A stretch of DNA of 15,180 bases from positions 1 through 15,180 of the forward strand of contig CAYUIG010000067.1 in NCBI GenBank assembly GCA_964444685.1, written 5' to 3'. Origin of the DNA: CAYUIG01 sp964444685 (lineage in GTDB: Bacteria > Gemmatimonadota > Gemmatimonadetes > Longimicrobiales > RSA9). Positions within the stretch are counted from its first letter, which is position 1; each line of letters opens with the position of its first letter. This document shows positions 1-7,207 of the stretch, piece by piece. The notes below the pieces were generated by a model that worked only from the letters and a program-made list of their open reading frames with translations, did no database searches and was not told where the DNA came from. Position numbers and translations under genes: made by a program.

Positions 1-2
1 CG

Positions 3-113
3 GCGCTGTGGTACGTGATGAGCGCGAAGCGCACCGAGACGCAGGAACGCCGGCTACGCGAGCTGATCGACGATTCCGCGGCGGGTCTGCGGATCAAGCT
101 CCTGCGCAGGTAG
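3..113 (+). CDS. YdeI/OmpD-associated family protein, C-terminal end only
   Basis: The frame enters from the left edge and gives 36 residues ending in a TAG at 111-113. The tail reads ALWYVMSAKRTETQERRLRE and then a short basic end. The pattern W-x-x-SAKR-x-ET-x-x-RRL-x-x-L-I-D is typical of the C-terminus of the YdeI/OmpD-associated (bacteriocin-protection-like) family, small cytoplasmic proteins of uncertain biochemical role. The start and most of the protein lie outside the window, so nothing more can be said about domains or operon. The gene is convergent with the amidohydrolase that ends 12 bp downstream at 126, and no obvious terminator hairpin with a U-tract is visible in the gap. Confidence 0.6.
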   Translation, partial: ALWYVMSAKRTETQERRLRELIDDSAAGLRIKLLRR

Positions 114-125
114 GACCCGAACGTC

Positions 126-1853
126 CTACGGCGTCTGGCTCGTTGCGTCCGTAGCCGTACGACCGGGCGGATGGTTGGTCAGGATCCGCCCCGGCATCGC
201 CTGCGTCAGGCGGCCCGCATCCACCACTGCGGCGCCGTTCACGAACACGTAGTCGATCCCCTCGGCGTACTGGTGGGGCTCGAAGAACGTGGCCGTGTCC
301 CGAATGTTTTCGGGATCGAATATTACGATGTCGGCGAACATCCCCGCCCGGATCATGCCCCGGTCCTGGAGTCCCATGATTCGAGCGGGCATCGACGTGG
401 CCGAGCGGATCGCATCCTCGACGGAGAGCACGCCGCGCTCCATCGCGTAGTAGCGGATCTTGCGCGGGAACGTGCCGTAGAAGCGCGCGTGCGTCCCCGG
501 TCCGTCCTCGGGCAGGGCGATCCCGCCGTCCGTGGCGGTCGCGACCCATGGCCGCGCGGCGTACGCCTCGATGTCGAGTTCGGATAGCGAGAAGCCGCGC
601 GTGCGCGCGCCGCCGCGCCGGTCCGGGTAGCCGTCGAGCTGTAGCGCGATCGCCAGCTCGACCGGTGACACGCCGCGCGCTTCGGCTAGCTCACCCACCG
701 ACTTGCCGACATACGACGAGTCCGGATAGTCGAAGACCACGACGTTCGTCGGCCCCCCTCTGCGACGGATCTCGTGCGCGATGTCGCGCCGGATTTCGGC
801 GGCCTTACGCGTATCCTGGAGTGCGGTTCGGAGATGTGCGGCGTAGTCGGGTCGCCGGCCCTGTTGCCGGGGCATGTCCTGGAACACCCAGCCGGGGATC
901 AGCACCGTGCTGCCGTCGCTGCCGCTCGTGTCGTACGGATACTGGTCCGCCCAGATCTGCACGCCGCGGCCGCGCGCGGCCTCGATGAGCTGGATCGCGG
1001 TGTGGCCCGTCCCCCAGTAGTGTGCGCCCTTCGCCTTGATGTGCGACGCGACCACGCGTGCGCCCGTACGCTCGCCGATCTCGATCGTCTCCGACACCGC
1101 GTCGATGAGCGTGGGCGGGCCGGGCTCGTCCTGGCTCGGCCAGTACCACATCGGGTCCGAGCCCTCGCTCCGCTCGTGCGAGATGTAGACGCCGTTGAAC
1201 GGCACGATCTCTTCCACGAGTGCGGCCACCTCGTCCGTCGTGCTGTAGCGGCCGGGCACGTACTCGAGACCCGCGGAGAGGCCGGCGGCGCCCTCCTCCA
1301 TCGCCTGGCGGACCAGCGCCTTCATGCGCGCGATCTCGTCCGCGGTTGCGGGCCGCTGGAAGTCGTTGCCCATTACCTGCCGCCGCACCTCGCCGTGCCC
1401 GACCATGAGCATGACGTTCGGGCCGTGGCCGAGCCGCTCGATCGTTTCGCGCTGGTCGCGGATCGGCCACGGCGAGCGGCCGTCGTGGTTCACCACAACG
1501 GTCGTGATGCCCTGGCTCACGAGGTTCGGCGCGGCGCGCACGCGCGCGTCCGGATCGCGCAGCGTGCCGTCCACGCGGCCGACGTTGTCATCGGCGTGGG
1601 AATGGATGTCGATGAAGCCCGGTGACACGATCCTGCCGCGCGCGTCGATCGTGCGCGCGGCGGTGGCACCCGAGAGGTCGCCGACCGCGACGATGCGGTC
1701 GGCGCGCACGCCGACATCCGCACGAAACCACGGGTTCCCGGTACCATCCATGACGCGGCCGCCGCGGATGATCAGGTCGAAGCGCTCCTGTGCGGACAGC
1801 GGGGCGGCGACGAGGAGTGCGAGGACGGACAGGCGACGGAGCAGGCGTGGCAT
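126..1853 (-). CDS. Exported N-acyl-D-amino-acid deacylase (D-aminoacylase-like amidohydrolase)
   Basis: 575 residues. The start is the ATG at 1853, because GGAGG (complement of 1859-1863) sits 5 bases upstream and the protein then begins with a signal peptide (about residues 1-22, MPRLLRRLSV, ending PLSAQ). The frame stays open upstream to 1940 but that part is Arg/Pro-rich and has no signal. It is an amidohydrolase of the D-aminoacylase group, expected to remove acyl groups from N-acyl-D-amino acids in the periplasm. Visible motifs: the N-terminal strand domain (RADRIVAVGDL), the metal-binding H84-S-H86 in GFIDIHSHAD, GAAGLSAGLEYVPG (188-201), H226 in YISHERSEG, H271 in ASHIKAKG, the probable catalytic D442 in ATDGG, and a C-terminal ADIVIFDP closing sheet. 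Where classical members have GNCG with a metal-binding cysteine, this protein has NHDG (122-125). The family call is strong; the substrate is inferred. Confidence 0.88.
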   Translation of the reverse strand: MPRLLRRLSVLALLVAAPLSAQERFDLIIRGGRVMDGTGNPWFRADVGVRADRIVAVGDLSGATAARTIDARGRIVSPGFIDIHSHADDNVGRVDGTLRDPDARVRAAPNLVSQGITTVVVNHDGRSPWPIRDQRETIERLGHGPNVMLMVGHGEVRRQVMGNDFQRPATADEIARMKALVRQAMEEGAAGLSAGLEYVPGRYSTTDEVAALVEEIVPFNGVYISHERSEGSDPMWYWPSQDEPGPPTLIDAVSETIEIGERTGARVVASHIKAKGAHYWGTGHTAIQLIEAARGRGVQIWADQYPYDTSGSDGSTVLIPGWVFQDMPRQQGRRPDYAAHLRTALQDTRKAAEIRRDIAHEIRRRGGPTNVVVFDYPDSSYVGKSVGELAEARGVSPVELAIALQLDGYPDRRGGARTRGFSLSELDIEAYAARPWVATATDGGIALPEDGPGTHARFYGTFPRKIRYYAMERGVLSVEDAIRSATSMPARIMGLQDRGMIRAGMFADIVIFDPENIRDTATFFEPHQYAEGIDYVFVNGAAVVDAGRLTQAMPGRILTNHPPGRTATDATSQTP

Positions 1854-1900
1854 CGCGGCCTCCGGGCGTGGATTCGATCGAGACGGAGAGTAGGGCGAGG
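1854..1900. promoter_or_regulatory. Compact divergent intergenic region
   Basis: Only 47 bp separate the ATG of the amidohydrolase (minus strand) from the ATG of the dehydrogenase small subunit (plus strand). Both ribosome-binding sites lie in it: GGAGG on the minus strand (1859-1863) and a G/A-rich run on the plus strand (1881-1900). There is no room for two full promoters, so at least one, and probably both, must extend into the coding sequence of the opposite gene. No clear -35/-10 pair stands out to me, as is usual at this base composition. The arrangement is seen directly; co-regulation is inference. Confidence 0.35.
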
Positions 1901-2302
1901 ATGAAGGACGAGCAACCGGTGCTGGCGCCCGTACGCGCACAGCTCCGAGCCGCGGCGGCCGCGATCGTGCCCGCGTGCGCGGGGCTCGATGATGCGCAGT
2001 GGCTCGAGGTCGAGGCCGCGATCGAACGCGCGCTCGCCGACCGCCCCGAGTCCATGCGACGTCAGCTCCGCGCCTTCATCCGCCTTCTCGACCTGCTGCC
2101 GCTCGTCCGCTTCGGGAAGCGGCTCCAGTCGCTCGGCATGCCCAGGCGCACCGCCTTCCTCCAGCACGTCGAGCGCTCGAAGGTGACCGCGGTGCGGCGC
2201 GGCTTCTGGGGACTGCGCACGCTCGTCATGCTCGGCTGGTACGCGCGGCCCGGTGCCGTCGACTGGCGTGCGAGTCCACTGGGTTGGGAGGCGCGGCGGT
2301 GA
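1901..2302 (+). CDS. Small subunit preceding a GMC dehydrogenase (gluconate 2-dehydrogenase subunit 3-like)
   Basis: 133 residues from the ATG at 1901, preceded by a purine-rich GGAGAG...AGGGCGAGG run. The frame is open further upstream to 1790, but that part is antisense to the amidohydrolase signal peptide and looks random. The protein is helical and basic, with no membrane segment and no Tat or Sec signal that I can see. Its second half (RRQLRAFIRLLDLLPLVRFG, then RRGFWGLRTLVMLGWYARP) resembles the small proteins, or N-terminal extensions, that accompany GMC oxidoreductases and gluconate 2-dehydrogenase subunit 3. Its TGA overlaps the GTG start of the FAD subunit in the sequence GTGA (2299-2302), which implies translational coupling and a stoichiometric complex. 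Family membership rests on context and a moderate pattern match. In known subunit 3 proteins a Tat signal carries the complex out of the cell; none is visible here. Confidence 0.6.
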   Translation: MKDEQPVLAPVRAQLRAAAAAIVPACAGLDDAQWLEVEAAIERALADRPESMRRQLRAFIRLLDLLPLVRFGKRLQSLGMPRRTAFLQHVERSKVTAVRRGFWGLRTLVMLGWYARPGAVDWRASPLGWEARR

Positions 2303-3783
2303 CGCACGAGTACGATGTGGTCATCGTGGGCTCCGGTGCCGGCGGGGGAACCGTCGCACAGAGACTCGGTGAACTCACGCAGAAGGGGAAGCGCGTCCTC
2401 GTGGTCGAGCAGGGTGCGCGCCTCGCGCCCGAGGAGTTCACGGGGCGCGAAATCGAGATGGCTGCGGCCCTGTACGAGGATGGCGGCGGGTTCCTGACGG
2501 CCGACGGTGCGATGACGCTCGCGTTCGGGCGCACGTACGGCGGCTCGACGGTCGTGTACACGGGGACGTCGCTGATTGCACCCGAACGCGTGATCCGCGG
2601 CTGGGACGTCCCCGGCCTCGATCACGCCGACATTGTCGCGCGTTCGCAGCGCTACATGGGCGAGAACCGCGTGCACCTGCTGCCGCCCGAACAGATCAAC
2701 GACAACAACCGGCTCTTCCTCGAGGGCGCGCGCGCGGCCGGCTACCACTGCGAGCAGTTCCCGGTCAACGTCGACGGCTGCCGCGGCTCCAGCCTCTGCA
2801 ACCTCGGCTGTCCCAACCTCGCCAAGCAGGGCACGCATCGCGTGCAGCTCCCGGCCGCAGAGCGCATGGGTGTGGAGGTCGTGACGCGCGCAGAAGTGAT
2901 GCGCCTCGGCGAACGTTCGATGCAGGTGCGCGTACACCCGAAGCCTTCGGGCTCGAAGGGCGGTGCGAGCGAGTGGTCTGCCGGAGACCACACCGTGCGC
3001 GCGCACACGATCGTGCTCGCGGGCGGATCGATCGGTTCGACCGCGCTGCTGCTGCGTTCGGGATTCGGTGCGCGGCTGCCGCGGCTGGGCGAGGGGTTCA
3101 CCTGCCATCCCGCGTTCATCCTCGTCGGCGAACACGAGCACGAGATCACGAACGACGTCGGCCATCCGAAGAGTTTCTTCGTGGACCGTGCGCAGGAGGA
3201 AGGGTTCGTTCTCGAGACCTGCATGTACTTCCCGTTCACGACCGCGAAGAACCTGACCGGCTTCGGTGAGGAGCACGCGCGCATGATGGCCGCGTTCCCG
3301 CGCCTGCAGATGATCCTCGTGCTCGCGTGCGACCGCGCGGTGCCCGGCAACCACATCGATGTAACGGAGGAGGGCCGGCCCGTCGTGCACTACACGTTCA
3401 CGCCGGAGGTGCGCGAAGCCATGGCCGCAGGCACGCGCGCATCGGCGCGCATCTTCTTCGGCGCCGGTGCCGTGCGCGTGCACGCGCCGACCGCATGGCC
3501 GCACATCCTTGAGCGCGGCGACGACATCGACGATCGCATCACCGCGCGCGAGTTCATTCCCAACCGCACGACGGTGTCGGCCGCGCACCTGATGGGCGGC
3601 TGCGGGATGGGCCGCACGGCGGCGGACTCCGTGACGGATGCGTGGGGGCGCGTGCACGGCGTGCCGTGGCTGCGCGTGGCGGACTCGAGCCTCTTCCCCG
3701 ACTCGCTCGAGATCAACCCCTACGTCACCATCATGGCGCTCGCCGACCGCGTGGCCGACGCGCTGCTGGACGAAATGCGCTAG
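2299..3783 (+). CDS. GMC-family FAD-dependent oxidoreductase with a cysteine cluster
   Basis: 494 residues from the GTG at 2299, with GGGAGG at 2286-2291 seven bases upstream. The open frame continues back to 1999, but that part is a shadow of the preceding gene, and the Rossmann fold starts directly after this GTG. Visible features: the FAD-binding G11-S-G-A-G-G in YDVVIVGSGAGGG, the VVEQG strand end that binds the FAD ribose, FGRTYGGSTVVYTG near the isoalloxazine, a cysteine cluster C161-x5-C167-x3-C171-P, VLAGGSIGSTALLL, the catalytic H430 in SAAHLMGGCGMG, and the C-terminal N473-P474 in EINPYVTIMALADR. The family oxidises alcohols, sugars or sterols. The cysteine spacing matches the cluster that holds a [3Fe-4S] centre in FAD-dependent glucose and gluconate dehydrogenases, so a dehydrogenase passing electrons on is more likely than an oxidase. 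No cytochrome c subunit gene is adjacent. The substrate is unknown. Confidence 0.88.
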   Translation: MTHEYDVVIVGSGAGGGTVAQRLGELTQKGKRVLVVEQGARLAPEEFTGREIEMAAALYEDGGGFLTADGAMTLAFGRTYGGSTVVYTGTSLIAPERVIRGWDVPGLDHADIVARSQRYMGENRVHLLPPEQINDNNRLFLEGARAAGYHCEQFPVNVDGCRGSSLCNLGCPNLAKQGTHRVQLPAAERMGVEVVTRAEVMRLGERSMQVRVHPKPSGSKGGASEWSAGDHTVRAHTIVLAGGSIGSTALLLRSGFGARLPRLGEGFTCHPAFILVGEHEHEITNDVGHPKSFFVDRAQEEGFVLETCMYFPFTTAKNLTGFGEEHARMMAAFPRLQMILVLACDRAVPGNHIDVTEEGRPVVHYTFTPEVREAMAAGTRASARIFFGAGAVRVHAPTAWPHILERGDDIDDRITAREFIPNRTTVSAAHLMGGCGMGRTAADSVTDAWGRVHGVPWLRVADSSLFPDSLEINPYVTIMALADRVADALLDEMR

Positions 3784-6700
3784 CGCCGGTCCAGGTCCGC
3801 GAGCAGCCGCTCGGCCTCGTCCACCAGCGCGCTCACGCGTGCGAACTCGTCCATGTGCGTGCGCGTCGGGCCGTACATGCTGCCCGGCCGCACCGCGCTG
3901 CCGTTGTAGGCGTTGCCGATCCCGCCCAGCGTGCGACTCGCCGTCTGCAGCCGCGTTGCCGCCTCGGCGGCCCGTTCGGCGCGGGCGCGCAGCTCCGGTG
4001 ACGCGGACTCGCCCGCGGACTCGACCTCCTGCTCCGCGGCGCGACGGATGCGCGTCGCCTCCTGCATCATGGGCGCTACGCGCTGCTGCATGCGTAGCAC
4101 GCCGACGAGGAACGCCTCGCGCTCGCGGTGCTGCTCGTCCGTCACGGCCACCATCGGATCCCCGCGCACCTCGACCGTCTGTGCGACCCGGCGGCCGCCG
4201 GCCTCGAGCGTCACCGTGTACGTGCCGGGCGAGACGAACGGCCCGCGCGGCCCGATCGGCTGCGGCAGCGCCGCGGCCCGTGCAGCGCCGCCGCCACCGC
4301 CGAAGCCGCCGCCGAAGCCGCCCGCGGGCGGCGCATCCCAGCGCAGGTCCCAGTTCGTCCGGTGCAGACCGGGCGTCGTTCCGGCCTCCAGCCGGCGCAC
4401 CACCTCGCCGCGTGCGTTCGTCACGATCAGCGCAGCGTCGGATGCGGCGCTGCCGAGATGATAGGTGAGGATCGCGCCGCTCGGCGGGTTCGTGCCCGCA
4501 TACGCGCCCTGGCCGCGGTACGACGTGTCCTTCCAGTAGTGGAACGGCGTGGCCGGCCGGATCGGGAAGAGGTGCAGCGGCTGCGACACCACGTCCGGCG
4601 TGAGCTGCGCGAGCGGGCGCGCGTCGTCCAGGATGAACACGCCGCGGCCGTGTGTGCCGAGGATGAGATCGTGATCGCGCGGGTGGATCACGATGTCGTC
4701 GTAGAGCGTGGTCGGCAGGTTCGCCGCGAACTTCGTCCACGTGCGGCCCGCATCGGCCGACGCGAACAGCGCGTGCTCCGTGCCGAGGTACAGCACGTTC
4801 GGGTTGACCGGGTCCTCCGCGATTGCGTTCACCGATCCGCTCGGCAGCCCGTTCGTGATGCGCGTCCATGTGGCGCCGTAATCGCTCGTGCGGAAGGCGT
4901 ACGGCGTCCAGTCGCCCATGCGATGGTTGTCGAACGTGACGTACGCCACGCCCGCTCCCGCGCGCGACGCGATCACGCGGCTCACGTACGCGCCGTACGG
5001 CACGTCTCGCATGTTGCGCGAGACCTCGGTCCACGTGCGGCCGCCGTCGCGCGAGACCTGCACGCTGCCATCGTCCACGCCGACCCACAGCACGTTCGCG
5101 TCGAGCGGCGACTCCGCGATGCTCGTGATCTCCGAGTAGTTCGACTCGCCGTCGTTCTTCGACAGCATCGCTTGCGACCCGGGCACTCCCATGATCGTCA
5201 GCGTGTCCCGGTCCACCTGGCGCGTCAGGTCCTCCGTGCGCTCCCATGAGAAGCCGCGGTCGCGGGAGATGAAGAGGCGGTTGCCACCGACGTAGACCGT
5301 CGCGGGATCGTGCATCGAGACCAGGCTCGGCGACGCCCAGTCGAACCGATAGTCGTCGCCTTCCGGCTCGGCCGGACGGATGTTCAGGATGTCACCCGTC
5401 TCCGAGTCCACGCGCGACCAGCCGCCGCCCACGTTGTTGCTGTAGACGTAGCGGTGGTTCGTCGGGTCCACCTGCTGGTACATGCCGTCGCTGAAGCCGA
5501 TCTGCTTCCAGTCGTCGTGCAGGATGCCCGCCCAGTGGCGCGTCGCACTCGGGCCCAGCCAGGAGTGGTTGTCCTGGAGCCCGATGTAGACGTAGTACGG
5601 GTCGCGCATGTCGACGCCGAGGTCGTAGATCTGCGCGATCGGGAGCGTGTTCCTCTTGGTGAACGTCTCGCCCATGTCCCACGACTCCCACAGGCCGCCA
5701 TCACCGCCCAGCACCAGGTGCCGCGAGTCGTCCGGGTCGATCCAGAGCGCGTGGTGGTCCGCGTGCACGCCCACGTCGTACGTCGGTGAGATCGGCATGC
5801 TGCGGAACGTGCGTCCCCCGTCATCGCTCCTGTAGAAGTTGACGGCGAGCTGATAGACGCGCTCCGCATCGTTCGGGTCGACGATGAGGTGACTGTAGTA
5901 CATCGGCCGCTGGTTGGTCGTCGACATGCGCGCCCAGCTCTCACCGCCATCGTTCGAGCGGTAGACGCCGCCCGAATCCGCGTGCTCGATCGCAGCGTAG
6001 AGGGTGCGCGGGTCGGAGGGCGCCATGGCGAGGCCGATGCGGCCCTTGTCGCCGCTGGGGATGCCGCTGGTGAGGCGAGTCCACGTGTCGCCGCCGTCCG
6101 TGCTCTTCCAGATGCCGCTGCCCGGGCCGCCGCCGTTGAAGCCCCACGGGCGCCGCAGCCGCTGGTACGTGCCCGCGTAGAGTACGTCCGGATTGTTCGG
6201 ATCGATGGCGAGGTCGGAAGCGCCGGTGAGCGTGTCCACGTACAGCACCCGCTGCCAGCTGCGGCCACCGTCGCGTGTCCTGTAGACGCCGCGCTCCTCG
6301 GTGGGCCGCCAGAGGTTGCCCTGCGCGGCCACCCACACGATGTCCGGGTTCGACGGGTGCACGATGACGCGGCCGATGTGCGCCGTGCCGTCGAGGCCGA
6401 GGTGCGTCCACGTCTCGCCGCCATCGTTCGAGCGGTACACGCCGTTCCCCCACGACGTGCTCTGCCGGTTGTTCTGCTCGCCCGTGCCGGCGTACACGAT
6501 GCTCGGATCCGACGGCGCGAATGCGATGTCGCCGAACGTGCTCACCGGCTGGTCGTCGAACACCGGCCGCCACGTGGTGCCGGCATTCGTGGTCTTCCAC
6601 ATGCCGCCCGACGCGGTGCCGATCAGGATCGTGGCATTGTCGGACGCGTGCACCTCCACGTCGTGGATGCGGCCGCCCGTGACCGCGGGTCCGATCTCGC

Positions 6701-6806
6701 GGAACGTGAACGCGTTCAGCCGCTCCGGCGAAAACGGGGACTGGGCAGTGGCTGCGGAAACGGTGAGCAGCAGCGCTGCGGCTGCCGCGGAGAGCGAACG
6801 TGGCAT
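3780..6806 (-). CDS. Exported sortilin/VPS10-like beta-propeller protein with Asp-box repeats
   Basis: 1008 residues. The ATG at 6806 follows a GAGGAT box (complement of 6813-6818) and opens a signal peptide ending SAATAQ (about residues 1-22). Residues from roughly 25 to 730 form a large multi-bladed propeller with at least ten Asp-box/BNR motifs of the form S-x-D-G-G-x-T-W, for example YRSNDGGETW, YRTRDGGRSW, WKSTDGGDTW, YRSNDGGESW and QVSRDGGRTW. This is followed by GTHGRGVFILDD, a beta-sandwich-like domain (about 740-880) interrupted by a Gly-rich stretch near residues 826-840 (GGFGGGFGGGGG), and a helical, Arg/Glu-rich C-terminal segment. Relatives are annotated as sortilin, VPS10-domain or glycosyl-hydrolase-like proteins and are abundant in several soil phyla; their substrates are mostly unknown, and no sialidase catalytic set is evident. 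The stop codon overlaps that of the convergent GMC gene. Confidence 0.87.
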   Translation of the reverse strand: MPRSLSAAAAALLLTVSAATAQSPFSPERLNAFTFREIGPAVTGGRIHDVEVHASDNATILIGTASGGMWKTTNAGTTWRPVFDDQPVSTFGDIAFAPSDPSIVYAGTGEQNNRQSTSWGNGVYRSNDGGETWTHLGLDGTAHIGRVIVHPSNPDIVWVAAQGNLWRPTEERGVYRTRDGGRSWQRVLYVDTLTGASDLAIDPNNPDVLYAGTYQRLRRPWGFNGGGPGSGIWKSTDGGDTWTRLTSGIPSGDKGRIGLAMAPSDPRTLYAAIEHADSGGVYRSNDGGESWARMSTTNQRPMYYSHLIVDPNDAERVYQLAVNFYRSDDGGRTFRSMPISPTYDVGVHADHHALWIDPDDSRHLVLGGDGGLWESWDMGETFTKRNTLPIAQIYDLGVDMRDPYYVYIGLQDNHSWLGPSATRHWAGILHDDWKQIGFSDGMYQQVDPTNHRYVYSNNVGGGWSRVDSETGDILNIRPAEPEGDDYRFDWASPSLVSMHDPATVYVGGNRLFISRDRGFSWERTEDLTRQVDRDTLTIMGVPGSQAMLSKNDGESNYSEITSIAESPLDANVLWVGVDDGSVQVSRDGGRTWTEVSRNMRDVPYGAYVSRVIASRAGAGVAYVTFDNHRMGDWTPYAFRTSDYGATWTRITNGLPSGSVNAIAEDPVNPNVLYLGTEHALFASADAGRTWTKFAANLPTTLYDDIVIHPRDHDLILGTHGRGVFILDDARPLAQLTPDVVSQPLHLFPIRPATPFHYWKDTSYRGQGAYAGTNPPSGAILTYHLGSAASDAALIVTNARGEVVRRLEAGTTPGLHRTNWDLRWDAPPAGGFGGGFGGGGGAARAAALPQPIGPRGPFVSPGTYTVTLEAGGRRVAQTVEVRGDPMVAVTDEQHREREAFLVGVLRMQQRVAPMMQEATRIRRAAEQEVESAGESASPELRARAERAAEAATRLQTASRTLGGIGNAYNGSAVRPGSMYGPTRTHMDEFARVSALVDEAERLLADLDRR

Positions 6807-6842
6807 GTCAGCGATCCTCGTGGGACAGGGGGTGAAGCGCCT

Positions 6843-6871
6843 AGTCTAGAGCGCGCGTCCGACTCTTGAAA
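6843..6871 (-). promoter_or_regulatory. Possible promoter of the sortilin-like gene
   Basis: On the minus strand, TTTCAA (complement of 6866-6871) and TAGACT (complement of 6843-6848) are separated by 17 bases and lie 37-65 bases upstream of the ATG at 6806. TAGACT keeps four of six consensus -10 bases; the -35 box is poor. The position is right, but chance matches of this quality are common. Confidence 0.22.
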
Positions 6872-6954
6872 GACGCGGTTCCCTTGCTCCGTGTTGGGGG
6901 CTTCGGCGCGGTTCGTCCTCTCGAGTGGAGGATGGCCTGATCGGGTTGTTCCTC

Positions 6955-7126
6955 GGCGCGAAAATGTGACACGGTTCAATCGAGTGGCGGATCCTGGTTC
7001 GCAGGGAACCGAAATCCGCCACAGTACGGCGGGAGCGCCGCGAGCCGTGTCACATCCTGGTCCCCTGCGAACCAGTTTCCGCCACACCGACCTGTCACAC
7101 CCGGCCCCGCGTCACATTTTCGCTCC
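6955..7126. repeat. Palindrome-rich intergenic element with 16-bp terminal inverted repeats
   Basis: About 170 bp bounded by GCGAAAATGTGAC (6958-6970) and its perfect reverse complement GTCACATTTTCGC (7111-7123); allowing one mismatch the arms reach 16 bp (6955-6970 and 7111-7126). Inside are further nested inverted repeats: ATGTGACACGG (6964-6974) with CCGTGTCACAT (7045-7055), perfect over 11 bp; and a 23-bp arm starting at 6984 (GTGGCGGA, two differing bases, then CTGGTTCGCAGGG) mirrored at 7064-7086. The element lies between the start of the sortilin-like gene and the end of the small membrane-protein gene, has no convincing ORF and no obvious target-site duplication. It could be a MITE-like repeat or a structured regulatory or terminator region. 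The structure is seen directly; the function is unknown. Confidence 0.7.
6984..7022. repeat. Perfect-stem hairpin inside the 6955-7126 element
   Basis: GTGGCGGAT (6984-6992) pairs perfectly with ATCCGCCAC (7014-7022). Inside it, GGTTC (6996-7000) pairs with GAACC (7006-7010) around a GCAGG loop. The result is a 9 + 5 bp hairpin with a small internal bulge, able to form on either strand. Confidence 0.65.
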
Positions 7127-7144
7127 ACCGCGCTCTCGATTAGG

Positions 7145-7175
7145 GACTGCGCAGTCACGGGGGCGCAGCGCCCCC
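7145..7175. terminator. Two adjacent hairpins downstream of the membrane-protein gene
   Basis: GACTGC/GCAGTC (7145-7156) is a perfect 12-bp palindrome. It is followed at once by GGGGGCG-CAG-CGCCCCC (7159-7175), a perfect 7-bp GC stem. They lie 33-63 bases past the stop codon of the minus-strand gene ending at 7208, where its transcript should end. Neither strand has a U-tract, so this is at best an atypical terminator or a 3'-end stabiliser. Confidence 0.4.
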
Positions 7176-7207
7176 ATCACGGCGCGACGCCGGCACCAGG
7201 CCTGACG

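Noticed and set aside
774..1625. A plus-strand open frame within the amidohydrolase gene
   Set aside because: Mirror of the real frame; rich in Arg/His/Asp/Val with no motif or ribosome-binding site.
1854..1940. N-terminal extension of the amidohydrolase
   Set aside because: The ATG at 1853 has a proper GGAGG and is followed directly by a signal peptide; the extension would bury the signal and overlap the divergent gene.
2062..5247. A minus-strand open frame of about 1,060 codons antisense to the GMC gene and out of frame in the sortilin-like gene
   Set aside because: It is Arg/His/Ala-rich, has no domain, signal or ribosome-binding site, and lies across two genes with full motif sets. Long stop-free shadows are expected at this base composition.
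5889..6869. Long plus-strand open frames opposite the sortilin-like gene, including 4128-5249
   Set aside because: Composition is low-complexity Arg/Ala/Val/His, mirroring the repeated Asp-box codons on the real strand; no start signal.
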